A stretch of 64,000 bases of DNA from Sphingomonas pseudosanguinis (GTDB lineage: Bacteria > Pseudomonadota > Alphaproteobacteria > Sphingomonadales > Sphingomonadaceae). Positions 29,301 through 37,157 of this stretch are shown in pieces; positions within the stretch are counted from its first letter, which is position 1; the number at the start of each line of letters is the position of its first letter. The stretch covers positions 1 to 64,000 of the forward strand of contig NZ_JACIDH010000007.1 of the NCBI RefSeq assembly GCF_014196255.1, read 5' to 3'. Position numbers and translations under genes: made by a program. Under the pieces are notes generated by a model, which was given only the letters and a program-made list of their open reading frames with translations, did not search any database and had not been told where the DNA came from.

Positions 29301-29957
29301 CTGCACATAGCGGCGCAGTACGGGCGACAGATAGGCGTCGACCAATGTCGTATCGCCGCGCGCGACCAGCCGGATCAGCGGCGCGGTGCGGTGGCTGACC
29401 GAAATCTGGGTGAAGCCCGCCGCCTGCGCGAGATCGGCCAGCTTCGCCTCGTGCGCCTGATGCCGCCAGCCATGGACCAATATGATCGCGACCGACCGGA
29501 GGCCCGCCGCATAGGCCTTGGCAAAGGCCGCTGCCGCCCCCTCTTCGTCGAGCGGGGTCAGCACCGTACCGTTCTCCGCCACCCGCTCGTCGATCTCGAC
29601 GACATCGGCAAACAGGGGCGCGGCGCGACGGATGTCGCGCGCGAAAATGTCGGGGCGATCCTGATAGCCGATGGTCAGCGCATCGCCAAAGCCCCGCGTG
29701 ATCGCGAGCAGCACCGGCGCGCCTTCGCGCTCCAGCAGCGCATTGGTGGCGATGGTCGTGCCGATCCGGATGGTGCAGGGCTGAAGCGGGCCGTCCCCTG
29801 CGCCTGTCAACTGGCGGATCGCCGCCTCGGCCGCATCATAGCGACGCTCCGGGTCTTCGGAGAGCAGCTTGGCGGTGACGAGCGTGCCGTCGGGCCGCCG
29901 GGCCACCACATCCGTGAACGTTCCCCCGCGATCGATCCAGAACTGCCATTCTTTCAT
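26382..29957 (-). CDS. 5-oxoprolinase (ATP-hydrolysing), fused HyuA-HyuB type
   Basis: The 1191-residue protein should convert 5-oxoproline plus ATP to glutamate. The HyuA-like half (~1-680) opens with the nucleotide-binding motif [10 protein letters not shown] and has the second phosphate motif [12 protein letters not shown] and [18 protein letters not shown]. The HyuB-like half (~690-1190) starts near [21 protein letters not shown] and ends with a glycine-rich PGGGGYG tail. A single fused chain of this size matches the eukaryote-type and bacterial 5-oxoprolinases rather than split hydantoinases. Methionines are available at 29975 and 29957; the latter places the first strand directly before the motif. 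Promoter elements should lie in the AT-rich gap near 29990-30020. Confidence 0.92.
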   Translation of the reverse strand: MKEWQFWIDRGGTFTDVVARRPDGTLVTAKLLSEDPERRYDAAEAAIRQLTGAGDGPLQPCTIRIGTTIATNALLEREGAPVLLAITRGFGDALTIGYQDRPDIFARDIRRAAPLFADVVEIDERVAENGTVLTPLDEEGAAAAFAKAYAAGLRSVAIILVHGWRHQAHEAKLADLAQAAGFTQISVSHRTAPLIRLVARGDTTLVDAYLSPVLRRYVQGLEASLGDAAAGGLLFMQSSGGLVAADRFGGKDALLSGPAGGIVGMARTARGAGFDRVIGFDMGGTSTDVSLYAGSYDRRSDAVLAGVRVAVPMMRIDTVAAGGGSICHFDGGRLLVGPASAGADPGPACYRRGGPLTVTDCNMVLGKLQPDYFPALFGPNRDLPPDRQAAEAALDALLDQVAATTGERLDRFAAAEGMVAIAVANMARAIRAVSVARGEDPASYALACFGGAGGQHACLVADALGMEQVLIHPLAGVLSAVGIGLAARSVVREATVALPLADGGLNAALADLRDAATAALSAQGVAGDAIRIETLAQLRYARNDQTIAVPWGSPDAMAEAFAAAHRQRFGFVGDDALVVEQLRVEASAEQDGQDLPAPDLPAQSAAPVARVPMYLAGAMHEVPVHRRDGLAVDGVVTGPALILDPVSTVVVEPGWRARVLSDGTLILERAEARVERAADDAVDPVRLEIFAGLFMGIAEEMGAALQRSAASVNIRERLDFSCALFDAEGGLVANAPHIPVHLGSMGESIRTVIANRAGTMREGQVYALNDPYRGGTHLPDITVIMPVFAGGGTPAYFVAARGHHADVGGTTPGSMPPDSRTLADEGVVFDDMLIVEDGVLREAPIRELLAGGPHPARNIDQNIADLAAQVAACARGAEGLRQLAKQQGQGVVIRYMAHVQAHAEAMARRMIATLSDGHFRYALDDGAAVEVAVRVNRAEGSAVIDFTGTSEQRPSNFNAPLAVTRAAVLYVLRLLVDEAVPLNEGFLRPVRIIVPEGSMLNPRSPAAVVAGNVEVSQVVTDALLGALGAMAGSQGTMNNLTFGDDSYQYYETIAGGAGAGPGHDGADAIQTHMTNSRLTDPEILETRYPVLLEQFAIRRGSGGAGAQSGGDGTVRHLRFLRPLRAGILSNRRIVAPFGLAGGADGRVGVNRVERADGGIEPLASTARIDMGVGDVLVIETPGGGGYGEGSR

Positions 29958-30077
29958 GGGTGCACGGCATGTCATCGATTCCGACCCGTCGCTAGAGGGT
30001 ATTTTTTATTCGATTTTTTCGCCGGGGTCGCTCGTGCCCTGTTTGACCTTCGGCGGAGGGCCGGCCATCATCCGGAG

Positions 30078-31880
30078 ATGGATCGCTTTTTCTCCCGTCG
30101 CGAAACCCTGGCCGGGTTCGCCGCCGTCAGCGCCTCGACCGCCATCCCCGCCGCCGCCCAGAATGCCGCGCCGCCGCTGCTCGATCGTATCGCGTGGCAA
30201 TTGCTGGACCTCCTCCCCGAACGCGCCACCTCGCTGGGCGTCGATACCGGCGCGCATGCCGATCTGCGACGGCGGCTGGAGGATCGCTCGCCGGCGGGTA
30301 TCGCGGTCCGGCAGCGCGTCCTGACCAAGGCGCTGGCCGACCTGGCGCGAGTGCCGCGCGCCGGGCTCGATCCCTCGACCGCGACGAGCATCGCGGTCGT
30401 CGAAAGCGCATTCCGCACCGCGCTGGACGGCATGGCGCTGCCCTATGGCGTGGCGACGATCGGCGACTGGCGCAACACGCCCTATGCCGTCGTCCAGAAT
30501 GTCGGGTCCTGGCTCGACGTGCCGCAACTGCTCGATGGCGATCAGCCGGTGCGCGACAAGGCGGATGCCGAGGCCTATCTCGCCCGCTTGGCCGCGATGC
30601 CCGCGCAGCTGGACGGCGAAACCACGCGCATCGCGCAGGCGCGCGGCATGGGCGTCGTCCCGCCCGCCTTCCTGCTCGACAAGACGATCGCAGGGATGAC
30701 CCGCACCATCGCCGAGGCGGCGAACACCGACGGCCCGCTGGTCGGCCCGCTGGCGCGCAAGGGGGCGAGCGTCCCCGGCGACTGGAGCGCCCGGGCGGCG
30801 CGGATCGTCCGTACCGCGATCGTCCCCGCGCTGGAGCGGCAGCTGGCCGAATTGCGCGCCGAGCGGGCGGTGGCGACCGATGCGGCGGGTCTCCTCACCC
30901 GTCCGCATGGCCCCGAATGGTATGCCTGGGGCCTGCGCGCCGGCACGACGACTCGCCGCAGCGCCGCCGACCTGCACGCCATGGGCCGCGCCCGGCTGAC
31001 CGATCTTCAGGCGCAGATGGACGTGATCCTGCGCGGTGCCGGGCTGACCCAGGGCAGCGTCGCCGAGCGGACCATCGCCTTTCAGAAGCGCCCCGGCATC
31101 GGCTTTCCCGATGGCGACGAAGGGCGGCGCCAGATCGTCGCCTATATGCAGGGGCGCATCGACGCGATCCGGCCCAAATTGCCGCAGGCCTTTCGACGGC
31201 TGGCGCGCGGCAATCTGGAAATCCGGCGCATGCCGCTGGCGCAGGAGCCGGGCGCGCCCGCCGCTTATGGCGGGCCGGGCACGATCGACGGCAGCGTACC
31301 GGGCAAGGTCTGGGTCAATCTGGGCGATCCGTCGATCCACAACCGCGTGACCATCCCCGACCTCGTCTATCATGAGGGGATACCCGGGCATGTCTGGCAG
31401 GGGGAATATGCACAGAAGCTGCCGCTGATCCGATCGATCCTGGCGTTCAACGCCTATTCGGAGGGCTGGGCGCTCTATGCCGAGCAGCTGGCGGACGAGC
31501 TGGGCCTGTATCAGGGCGATCCGGCCGGTCGGCTGGGCTATCTGATGGGGCTGGCCTGGCGGGCGGCGCGGCTGATCGTCGACACCGGCATCCATGCGAT
31601 GGGCTGGTCCCGCGACAAGGCGCTGGCCGAGTTCATCGCCGCCACCGGCCTGCCGCGCAGCAACGCCGAGAGCGAGGTCGATCGCTATTGCGCCTGGCCG
31701 GGCCAGGCCTGTGGCTATGAGGTCGGTCGCGCCGAGATCGTCGCGCAGCGGAGCCGCGCCAAGGCGGCGCTGGGTCCGCGCTACGACCTGCGCGATTTCG
31801 ACCAGGCGGTGGTCGATGGCGGCAACGTGCCGCTCGACGTGCTGGCGGGCAATGTCTCGCGCTATATCGCGGGGGCGTAG
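30078..31880 (+). CDS. Secreted DUF885 metallopeptidase-like hydrolase
   Basis: The 600-residue protein is a DUF885 member, a family related to zinc peptidases and usually exported. It begins with a twin-arginine-type signal (SRRETLAGF at residues 6-14, then Ala-rich core to AAAQN), so it probably folds before export to the periplasm. The zinc motif is HEGIPGH (His432, Glu433, His438), followed by the downstream SEGWALYAEQ block (Glu) that completes the site in this family. The long open frame upstream of the ATG is only an antisense reflection of the oxoprolinase gene. It is divergent from that gene, with a 120-base gap. Confidence 0.88.
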   Translation: MDRFFSRRETLAGFAAVSASTAIPAAAQNAAPPLLDRIAWQLLDLLPERATSLGVDTGAHADLRRRLEDRSPAGIAVRQRVLTKALADLARVPRAGLDPSTATSIAVVESAFRTALDGMALPYGVATIGDWRNTPYAVVQNVGSWLDVPQLLDGDQPVRDKADAEAYLARLAAMPAQLDGETTRIAQARGMGVVPPAFLLDKTIAGMTRTIAEAANTDGPLVGPLARKGASVPGDWSARAARIVRTAIVPALERQLAELRAERAVATDAAGLLTRPHGPEWYAWGLRAGTTTRRSAADLHAMGRARLTDLQAQMDVILRGAGLTQGSVAERTIAFQKRPGIGFPDGDEGRRQIVAYMQGRIDAIRPKLPQAFRRLARGNLEIRRMPLAQEPGAPAAYGGPGTIDGSVPGKVWVNLGDPSIHNRVTIPDLVYHEGIPGHVWQGEYAQKLPLIRSILAFNAYSEGWALYAEQLADELGLYQGDPAGRLGYLMGLAWRAARLIVDTGIHAMGWSRDKALAEFIAATGLPRSNAESEVDRYCAWPGQACGYEVGRAEIVAQRSRAKAALGPRYDLRDFDQAVVDGGNVPLDVLAGNVSRYIAGA

Positions 31881-31994
31881 CGGCCCGAGAACGCCGCCCC
31901 CTTCCCCTGGCGAGGCTTTCCGCCCTATCCATGGCGCAAAGCCATGAAAACATGCCGTTTCCGGGATAGGACGGCACGCGGGGGAGACGATGCG

Positions 31995-33431
31995 ATGCGA
32001 ATGATGCTGACCGTGGCGATGGCCGCGATCCTGCCCTTGAGCGCGCCCGTCATCGCGCAAGGGCCCGCGCCGATCGCCCAGACCGATCGGGGCGCGGTGC
32101 GCGGCGGCGTCGAGGACGGCGTGGCCAGCTGGAAGGGCATCCCCTTCGCCGCGCCGCCGGTCGGCGCGCTGCGCTGGCGCGCGCCACAGCCCGTGACAGC
32201 CTGGACTGGCGTGCGTGACGCGACCGCCTATGCCCCCGACTGCATGCAGGTCCCCTTCCCCAGCGACGCCGCACCGCTGGGCACCAGGCCCGCCGAGGAC
32301 TGCCTCTACGCCAATGTCTGGAAACCGGTGGCGGCCAAGGGCAAGCTGCCGGTGGTGGTATGGATCTATGGTGGCGGCTTCGTGAATGGCGGGGCGTCGC
32401 CGCCGACCTATTCGGGTGCCGAGCTTGCCAAACAGGGCGTGGTCTTCATCAGCTTCAACTACCGCGTCGGCCGGTTCGGCACCTTCGCGCTGCCGCAGCT
32501 GACCAAGGCGAATGCCGATGGCGGGCGTCTGGGCAATTACGGGATCATGGACCAGATCGCGGCGCTGCAATGGGTCCGGCGCAACGCGGCGGCCTTTGGC
32601 GGCGACCCGGCCAATGTCACGATCATCGGCGAGAGCGCGGGCGGCATGTCGGTGCACATGCTCAACACCTCGCCGCTGGCCAAGGGGCTGTTCCACAAGG
32701 CCTTCATCATGTCGGGCGGCAATGGACAGTCGGACAAACGCACGCTGGCCGATGTCGAGGCGATCGGCGCCGATTTCGCACGGTCGAAGCATATCGATCC
32801 CGCCGGCCCCGACGCGCTCGAACGCCTGCGAGCCTTGAGCGCCGAGGAGGTCACCGACGGCCTCAACATGATGGCGCTGTTCCGGCCGCAAGCCGGGCCG
32901 CCCACCAACACCGGTCCGTTCGTCGATGGCAAGGTGGTTGTCGACATGGGAGCGGCCTATGCCGATGACCGGTTCGCGCGCGTGCCCGTGATCGTCGGCG
33001 CGACCAGTGCCGACATGGGCGGCAAGACCGGCTTCATGATTGCCGGCGCACGTCAGGTCGCCGGCGTGCTGGCGGACAGGCGCGTGCCGGTGTGGCATTA
33101 TCGCTTTTCCTATGTCGCGGACTCGGTCGGCCAGCCCGGCGCGCAGCATGCGACCGACATCCCGTTCTTCTTCGATACCGTCAGGGTCAAATATGGCGAC
33201 AAGACCACCGAGCGCGACCGGGCGATGGGACAGGTCATGAGCGCTTATGTCGTCCGCTTTGCCAAGACCGGCAATCCCAACGGCCCCGGCCTGCCCTCAT
33301 GGCCGGGTTATACCCGGTCTGGGGACCCGCTGGTGGACTTCACCGCGCAAGGGCGGGCCGTCGCCCGGCCCGATCCCTGGGGCGCGGAGATCGATGCAGC
33401 GACGCCGCGACCTGCATCTCCGTCGCAATAA
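31995..33431 (+). CDS. Secreted carboxylesterase, type B family
   Basis: The 478-residue enzyme should hydrolyse carboxylic esters in the periplasm. A signal peptide (MRMMLTVAMAAILPLSAPVIAQ) precedes the esterase fold. Markers are AEDCLYANVW, the oxyanion motif YGGGFVNGG, the nucleophile elbow GESAGG with Ser214, and the late ATDIPFFFD segment that carries the catalytic His region. It is short compared with the 500-550 residues usual for the family, with a compact C-terminal half. The start at 31995 is supported by a GGGGGAG ribosome site eight bases upstream. It follows the DUF885 gene by 114 bases on the same strand and may share its transcript. Confidence 0.9.
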   Translation: MRMMLTVAMAAILPLSAPVIAQGPAPIAQTDRGAVRGGVEDGVASWKGIPFAAPPVGALRWRAPQPVTAWTGVRDATAYAPDCMQVPFPSDAAPLGTRPAEDCLYANVWKPVAAKGKLPVVVWIYGGGFVNGGASPPTYSGAELAKQGVVFISFNYRVGRFGTFALPQLTKANADGGRLGNYGIMDQIAALQWVRRNAAAFGGDPANVTIIGESAGGMSVHMLNTSPLAKGLFHKAFIMSGGNGQSDKRTLADVEAIGADFARSKHIDPAGPDALERLRALSAEEVTDGLNMMALFRPQAGPPTNTGPFVDGKVVVDMGAAYADDRFARVPVIVGATSADMGGKTGFMIAGARQVAGVLADRRVPVWHYRFSYVADSVGQPGAQHATDIPFFFDTVRVKYGDKTTERDRAMGQVMSAYVVRFAKTGNPNGPGLPSWPGYTRSGDPLVDFTAQGRAVARPDPWGAEIDAATPRPASPSQ

Positions 33432-33551
33432 GGGACACCGCCTCCGCGCAGACCCGATTGCCGTCACCGCCGTGCCGCGATACGCGGTGCCCCCTAGGGG
33501 TTCTTTGATAGACAGGTCGGCATCAGCGCGACTGCGGGGGCACGTCGGCAA

Positions 33552-36089
33552 ATGGGGGCCGCGAGAGTGGCATCGAACATCAGAGCGCTGGTGCTCGCTA
33601 TGCTTATGCTGTTGGCAGGGTTGATCCCGGCGACGGCATCGGCGGCGACCATCGGCTTGCGGCAATCGGCCTGCGTCGCCACCCTGCCCGATTCCGCACG
33701 GCCCGCGGATGTCGTCACGGCGCGCTATGACTGCGGGCCCGATGCGCCGAGCCGTGGCCCCGACTGGACTTGGCTGAAGCTGGACGCCACGCGGCTGGGC
33801 GCGCTGCCCGCGCATTGGAGCCTGCTGGTCGACCAGACGCGGTTCGATCGGATTGCGGTGATCGTCGTCGGCCGCGAGGGCACGACCCGGCTGGACCGCT
33901 CCGCCCATGACCTGCGCGGCCATTGGGCGCCGGGCGGCCTGCTGAAATTCACCATCGCCCAGCCCGGACGTGACATTCGGGGCCTGTATCTGGGCTATCG
34001 CCACATCGACGACCTGTCGCTGATGCGCAAGGTCGTGGCCCAGCCAGGCTCGGTCATGACGAACACCGACATCGCGTGGCTGGTGCTGATGGGCCTGTTC
34101 GCGGGGACGCTGCTGTCCGCGTTGCTCTACAATCTCGTCATCCATACCGGGCAGCGATACGCCTTTCAGCGCTGGTATCTGCTGTGGGTCGGCGTGGCAC
34201 TGGTCTATGGGCTGACCTGGTCCAATGTCGCGGCGTTGCTGATCCCCGATCTGGTCGGACCGGTAGCGGTGCGGCTGGACTTCGCGCTGGTCGGGCTGAT
34301 GGTCGCGGCCTGCAACATGTTCTTCTTCGCGGTGGTCGAGGACGGTGTCCTGCCGCGCGGACTGGCGCGGGTGGGGCGATTGCTGGCGGCGGCGGGCGTC
34401 GTCACCGGCGTCACGGCGGCGGCCGATACGTGGTTCCCCCCGGTCCTCACCGACCGGCTACTCAACTATGTGATCGCGGCGATGGTCGCGGTCGTCGCGC
34501 TGTCCTGCGTCATCGCGGTCCGGCGCGGCAGCCGGGTGATCTGGTTCTACATGCTCGGCTGGGGGCCGGTGATCGGGTTGTTCCTGGCCCGGCTGGCGCG
34601 CAATTTCGGCTTCGCGCCGCAGAATGACGCGATCGACATGGGCACCTTCGCCGCGCTCGCCTTCGAAGCGCTGGTCCTGTCGCTGGCCATCGCCGACCGG
34701 TTCCGCCTGATCCGCCAGGACATGGAGCGCGTCCGACAGCGCCGCGAGATCGATCTGGCCGAAACCAAAGCCCTGCGGCTGGCCGCGCATACCGACTTTC
34801 TGACCGGCCTGGGCAATCGTGCCGCCTTTCAGGAACGGGCACAGAGCCTGATCGACGCGGACACGCCCTTCAGCCTGTTCCTGATCGATGTCGACTATCT
34901 GAAGACCGTCAACGACCGGCTGGGCCATGGCTATGGCGACATGCTGCTGCGCCATGTCGGATCGGCGCTGGCGCGCACGATCCGGATCTGCCCGGACGGC
35001 TATATCGCGCGCATCGGCGGCGACGAGTTCGCGATCCTCTGCCCCGGCGATCTGCCCGCCGAGAACCGGCTGACCGACGCGCTCGACGGCTTGCAGGGCG
35101 AGGTCTGGCATCCCGGCGATCGCAATCGCACCGTATCGTTCAGCGTCGGCTCGGCGCGGTTTCCCAACGATGCCGATGCGCTGGAGCTGCTCTATCAGAA
35201 TGCCGATCTGGCGCTCTACACCGCCAAACGCCTCGGCCGTGGTCGCTATGTCCGCTACGATCCGCTGCAGCGCAGCCTGCGCGACCTGCAGCTGACCTTC
35301 ACCGACGATGCCGAGGTCGCGATCGAACGCGGCGAGTTCACACTCTTCCTGCAACCCATCGTCTCGCTGACCACGGAGACGGTGTGCGGGCATGAAGCGC
35401 TGCTGCGCTGGAATCACCCGCTGCACGGCCAGATGACGCCCGACCGCTTCGCCGATGTGCTGGTGGCCGAGCGGATCGGTCCGTTGATCCAGGACCATGT
35501 CCTCGAACTGGCGCTGACCCTGTTGCGGGACGAGGGCGAGCGGCTGGGCGTGCTGAGCGTCAACTTCACGTCCGCCCAGCTTGCCGGGCCGCGATCGGCG
35601 CAGGCGGTGATCGACCGGCTGGCGCATCACGGCATTTCGCCCAAAAGGCTGTGCGTCGAAGTGACCGAGGGCGTTATGCTCGACCGTGCGGCGGACAGCA
35701 TCCTGGGCAATCTGCGCACGCTGCACAATGCCGGGGTGGCGATCGCGCTCGACGATTTCGGCACCGGCTATGCCTCGCTGGTCCATCTCCGCCGCCTGCC
35801 GGTCGACCGGATCAAGATCGACCTGTCCTTCGTCGCCGGCATCGACCAGCCCGATGGCGGCGGTACCCTGGCCATCGTCCATGCGATCGTCGGCCTGGGC
35901 ATGGGGCTGGGCAAGGTCGTCATCGCCGAAGGGATCGAGAACGAGGCACAGGCGCTGCGCCTGCGTCAGCTGGGGTGCCAGATGGGTCAGGGCTTCCTGT
36001 ACGGACGGCCCGCCCCGATCGGTCGCAGCCCGGAGCCGGCGGCCCTACCCGCACCGGCCCGCCGCCTGACGCCGCCGCTGCACGGATAA
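33552..36089 (+). CDS. 7TMR-DISM sensor with GGDEF and EAL domains (c-di-GMP turnover)
   Basis: This 845-residue membrane signalling protein has a signal peptide (to about residue 31), a periplasmic 7TMR-DISM-like sensor (~32-165), seven membrane helices (~170-390), a GGDEF domain and an EAL domain. The cyclase motif is GGDEF at about 489-493, intact but without an RxxD inhibitory site. The phosphodiesterase motif is EALLRW from Glu615, and the other metal and catalytic residues are present: VNFTSAQL, EVTE, LDDFGTGY, KIDLSF and AEGIEN. Both activities are therefore possible. It ends 138 bases before the rpfF-like gene on the same strand. It might read out the DSF-type signal, as RpfR does in Burkholderia, but with a different sensor; this is inference. 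Confidence 0.93.
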   Translation: MGAARVASNIRALVLAMLMLLAGLIPATASAATIGLRQSACVATLPDSARPADVVTARYDCGPDAPSRGPDWTWLKLDATRLGALPAHWSLLVDQTRFDRIAVIVVGREGTTRLDRSAHDLRGHWAPGGLLKFTIAQPGRDIRGLYLGYRHIDDLSLMRKVVAQPGSVMTNTDIAWLVLMGLFAGTLLSALLYNLVIHTGQRYAFQRWYLLWVGVALVYGLTWSNVAALLIPDLVGPVAVRLDFALVGLMVAACNMFFFAVVEDGVLPRGLARVGRLLAAAGVVTGVTAAADTWFPPVLTDRLLNYVIAAMVAVVALSCVIAVRRGSRVIWFYMLGWGPVIGLFLARLARNFGFAPQNDAIDMGTFAALAFEALVLSLAIADRFRLIRQDMERVRQRREIDLAETKALRLAAHTDFLTGLGNRAAFQERAQSLIDADTPFSLFLIDVDYLKTVNDRLGHGYGDMLLRHVGSALARTIRICPDGYIARIGGDEFAILCPGDLPAENRLTDALDGLQGEVWHPGDRNRTVSFSVGSARFPNDADALELLYQNADLALYTAKRLGRGRYVRYDPLQRSLRDLQLTFTDDAEVAIERGEFTLFLQPIVSLTTETVCGHEALLRWNHPLHGQMTPDRFADVLVAERIGPLIQDHVLELALTLLRDEGERLGVLSVNFTSAQLAGPRSAQAVIDRLAHHGISPKRLCVEVTEGVMLDRAADSILGNLRTLHNAGVAIALDDFGTGYASLVHLRRLPVDRIKIDLSFVAGIDQPDGGGTLAIVHAIVGLGMGLGKVVIAEGIENEAQALRLRQLGCQMGQGFLYGRPAPIGRSPEPAALPAPARRLTPPLHG

Positions 36090-36139
36090 GCGCCGCCCTC
36101 GCCATCCCGCCCACCATGGCGGACCGCCGATAAATGCTT

Positions 36140-36227
36140 GGGGCCGCGACATTTCCTGCAAACGTCGCGGCAAGTTTGCAGCCCCTATTTTCGGCCTGCG
36201 GCATGGTGCCGCATTCCGAAGGTAGAC
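36140..36227 (+). promoter_or_regulatory. Structured leader of the rpfF-like gene (interlocking inverted repeats)
   Basis: Two perfect 8-bp inverted repeats interlock. GCCGCGAC (36143-36150) pairs with GTCGCGGC (36164-36171), and CTGCAAAC (36156-36163) pairs with GTTTGCAG (36174-36181). The order of arms is that of an H-type pseudoknot, with no base between the end of one arm and the start of the next at 36163/36164. A further 7-bp hairpin TGCGGCA-TGG-TGCCGCA (36197-36213) ends five bases before the Shine-Dalgarno AAGG (36219-36222) of the ATG at 36228. It may be an RNA switch or, as DNA, a pair of overlapping operators. Confidence 0.55.
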
Positions 36228-37157
36228 ATGATGACGATCCACGATCCCCAATTCGCGGCCGGGCTGCGCAACGCCCGTCCCGACCGGACGGCGCGCACCC
36301 CCGTCAACGCCGACGCGTCCAGATCGCCCTTCCAATACGGGCAGCTCGATGCGCGTCACGATCCCGACACACAGACCTTGTGGACCGACATGCGCCCGCG
36401 TACCCGGCCCAGCTTCAACCCCGATCTGCTGGTCGACTTCGTGCACTGGCAGGCCGACATCGTCGATGCGGTCGATACCGGGGCGATGCCGATCCGCTAT
36501 CTGGTGCTCGGCTCGCGCTTTCCCGGCGTCTTCTCGCTGGGCGGCGACCTCGACCTGTTCGCGCATGCCATCCGCACCCGCGACCACGGCGCGCTGTCGC
36601 GTTACGGGCGGACCTGCGTCCAGATCCTCCATCGCAACATGTGCGGGCTGGACCGGCCGATCATCACCATCGGCCTGGTCGAGGGCGATGCACTGGGCGG
36701 CGGGTTCGAGGCGCTCTTGTCCTTCCACGTCGTCATCGCCGAGCGCGGGACCAGTTTCGGCCTGCCCGAGACGCTGTTCGGGCTGTTCCCCGGCATGGGG
36801 GCGCATTGCTTCCTGTCGCGCCGGCTGGGCGCGGCGCGGGCCGAACGCATGATCCTGAGCGGCCGGACCTACAGCGCCGACGAACTCTATGAGATGGGGC
36901 TGATCCATGGGCTGGCCGAGCCGGGCGAAGGGCGGCGCATGGTCGCCGACTATATCCGCCAGAACGATCGGCGGCACAGCGCGCATTGTGCGATCTATGA
37001 AGCATCGCGCGCGGTCAATCCGCTACCGCTCGAGGAGCTGGAGGCGGTGGTCGACCTCTGGGCCGAGGCCGCGCTGCGGCTGACCGAGGGGGATCTGAAA
37101 CGCATGGAGCGGCTGGTCGCGGCGCAGACCCGGCTGCTCGACAAGGCCGCCGACTGA
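36228..37157 (+). CDS. rpfF: RpfF-like DSF (cis-2-unsaturated fatty acid) signal synthase, crotonase fold
   Basis: The 309-residue protein resembles RpfF of Xanthomonas and Burkholderia, which makes diffusible signal factor from acyl-ACP. Crotonase motifs are evident: LGGDLDLFAHAIR (~105-117) forming the oxyanion hole, GDALGGGFEA with Glu161 and GLPETLFGLFPGMGA with Glu181. The two glutamates are 20 residues apart, as are the catalytic Glu141 and Glu161 of RpfF. YEMGLIHGLAEPGEG near the C-terminal third is also RpfF-like. The start at ATG 36228 has AAGG five bases upstream; in-frame TTG 36138 would cut into the structured leader. It lies between two GGDEF-EAL genes. No rpfC or rpfG is in the window. 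A general enoyl-CoA hydratase is the less likely alternative. Confidence 0.82.
   Translation: MMTIHDPQFAAGLRNARPDRTARTPVNADASRSPFQYGQLDARHDPDTQTLWTDMRPRTRPSFNPDLLVDFVHWQADIVDAVDTGAMPIRYLVLGSRFPGVFSLGGDLDLFAHAIRTRDHGALSRYGRTCVQILHRNMCGLDRPIITIGLVEGDALGGGFEALLSFHVVIAERGTSFGLPETLFGLFPGMGAHCFLSRRLGAARAERMILSGRTYSADELYEMGLIHGLAEPGEGRRMVADYIRQNDRRHSAHCAIYEASRAVNPLPLEELEAVVDLWAEAALRLTEGDLKRMERLVAAQTRLLDKAAD

Noticed and set aside
26610-30077. Long in-frame extension upstream of the DUF885 gene
   Set aside because: The extra 1156 codons lie antisense to the 5-oxoprolinase gene and are Arg/His/Asp-rich without domains. The Tat signal at 30078 marks the true start.
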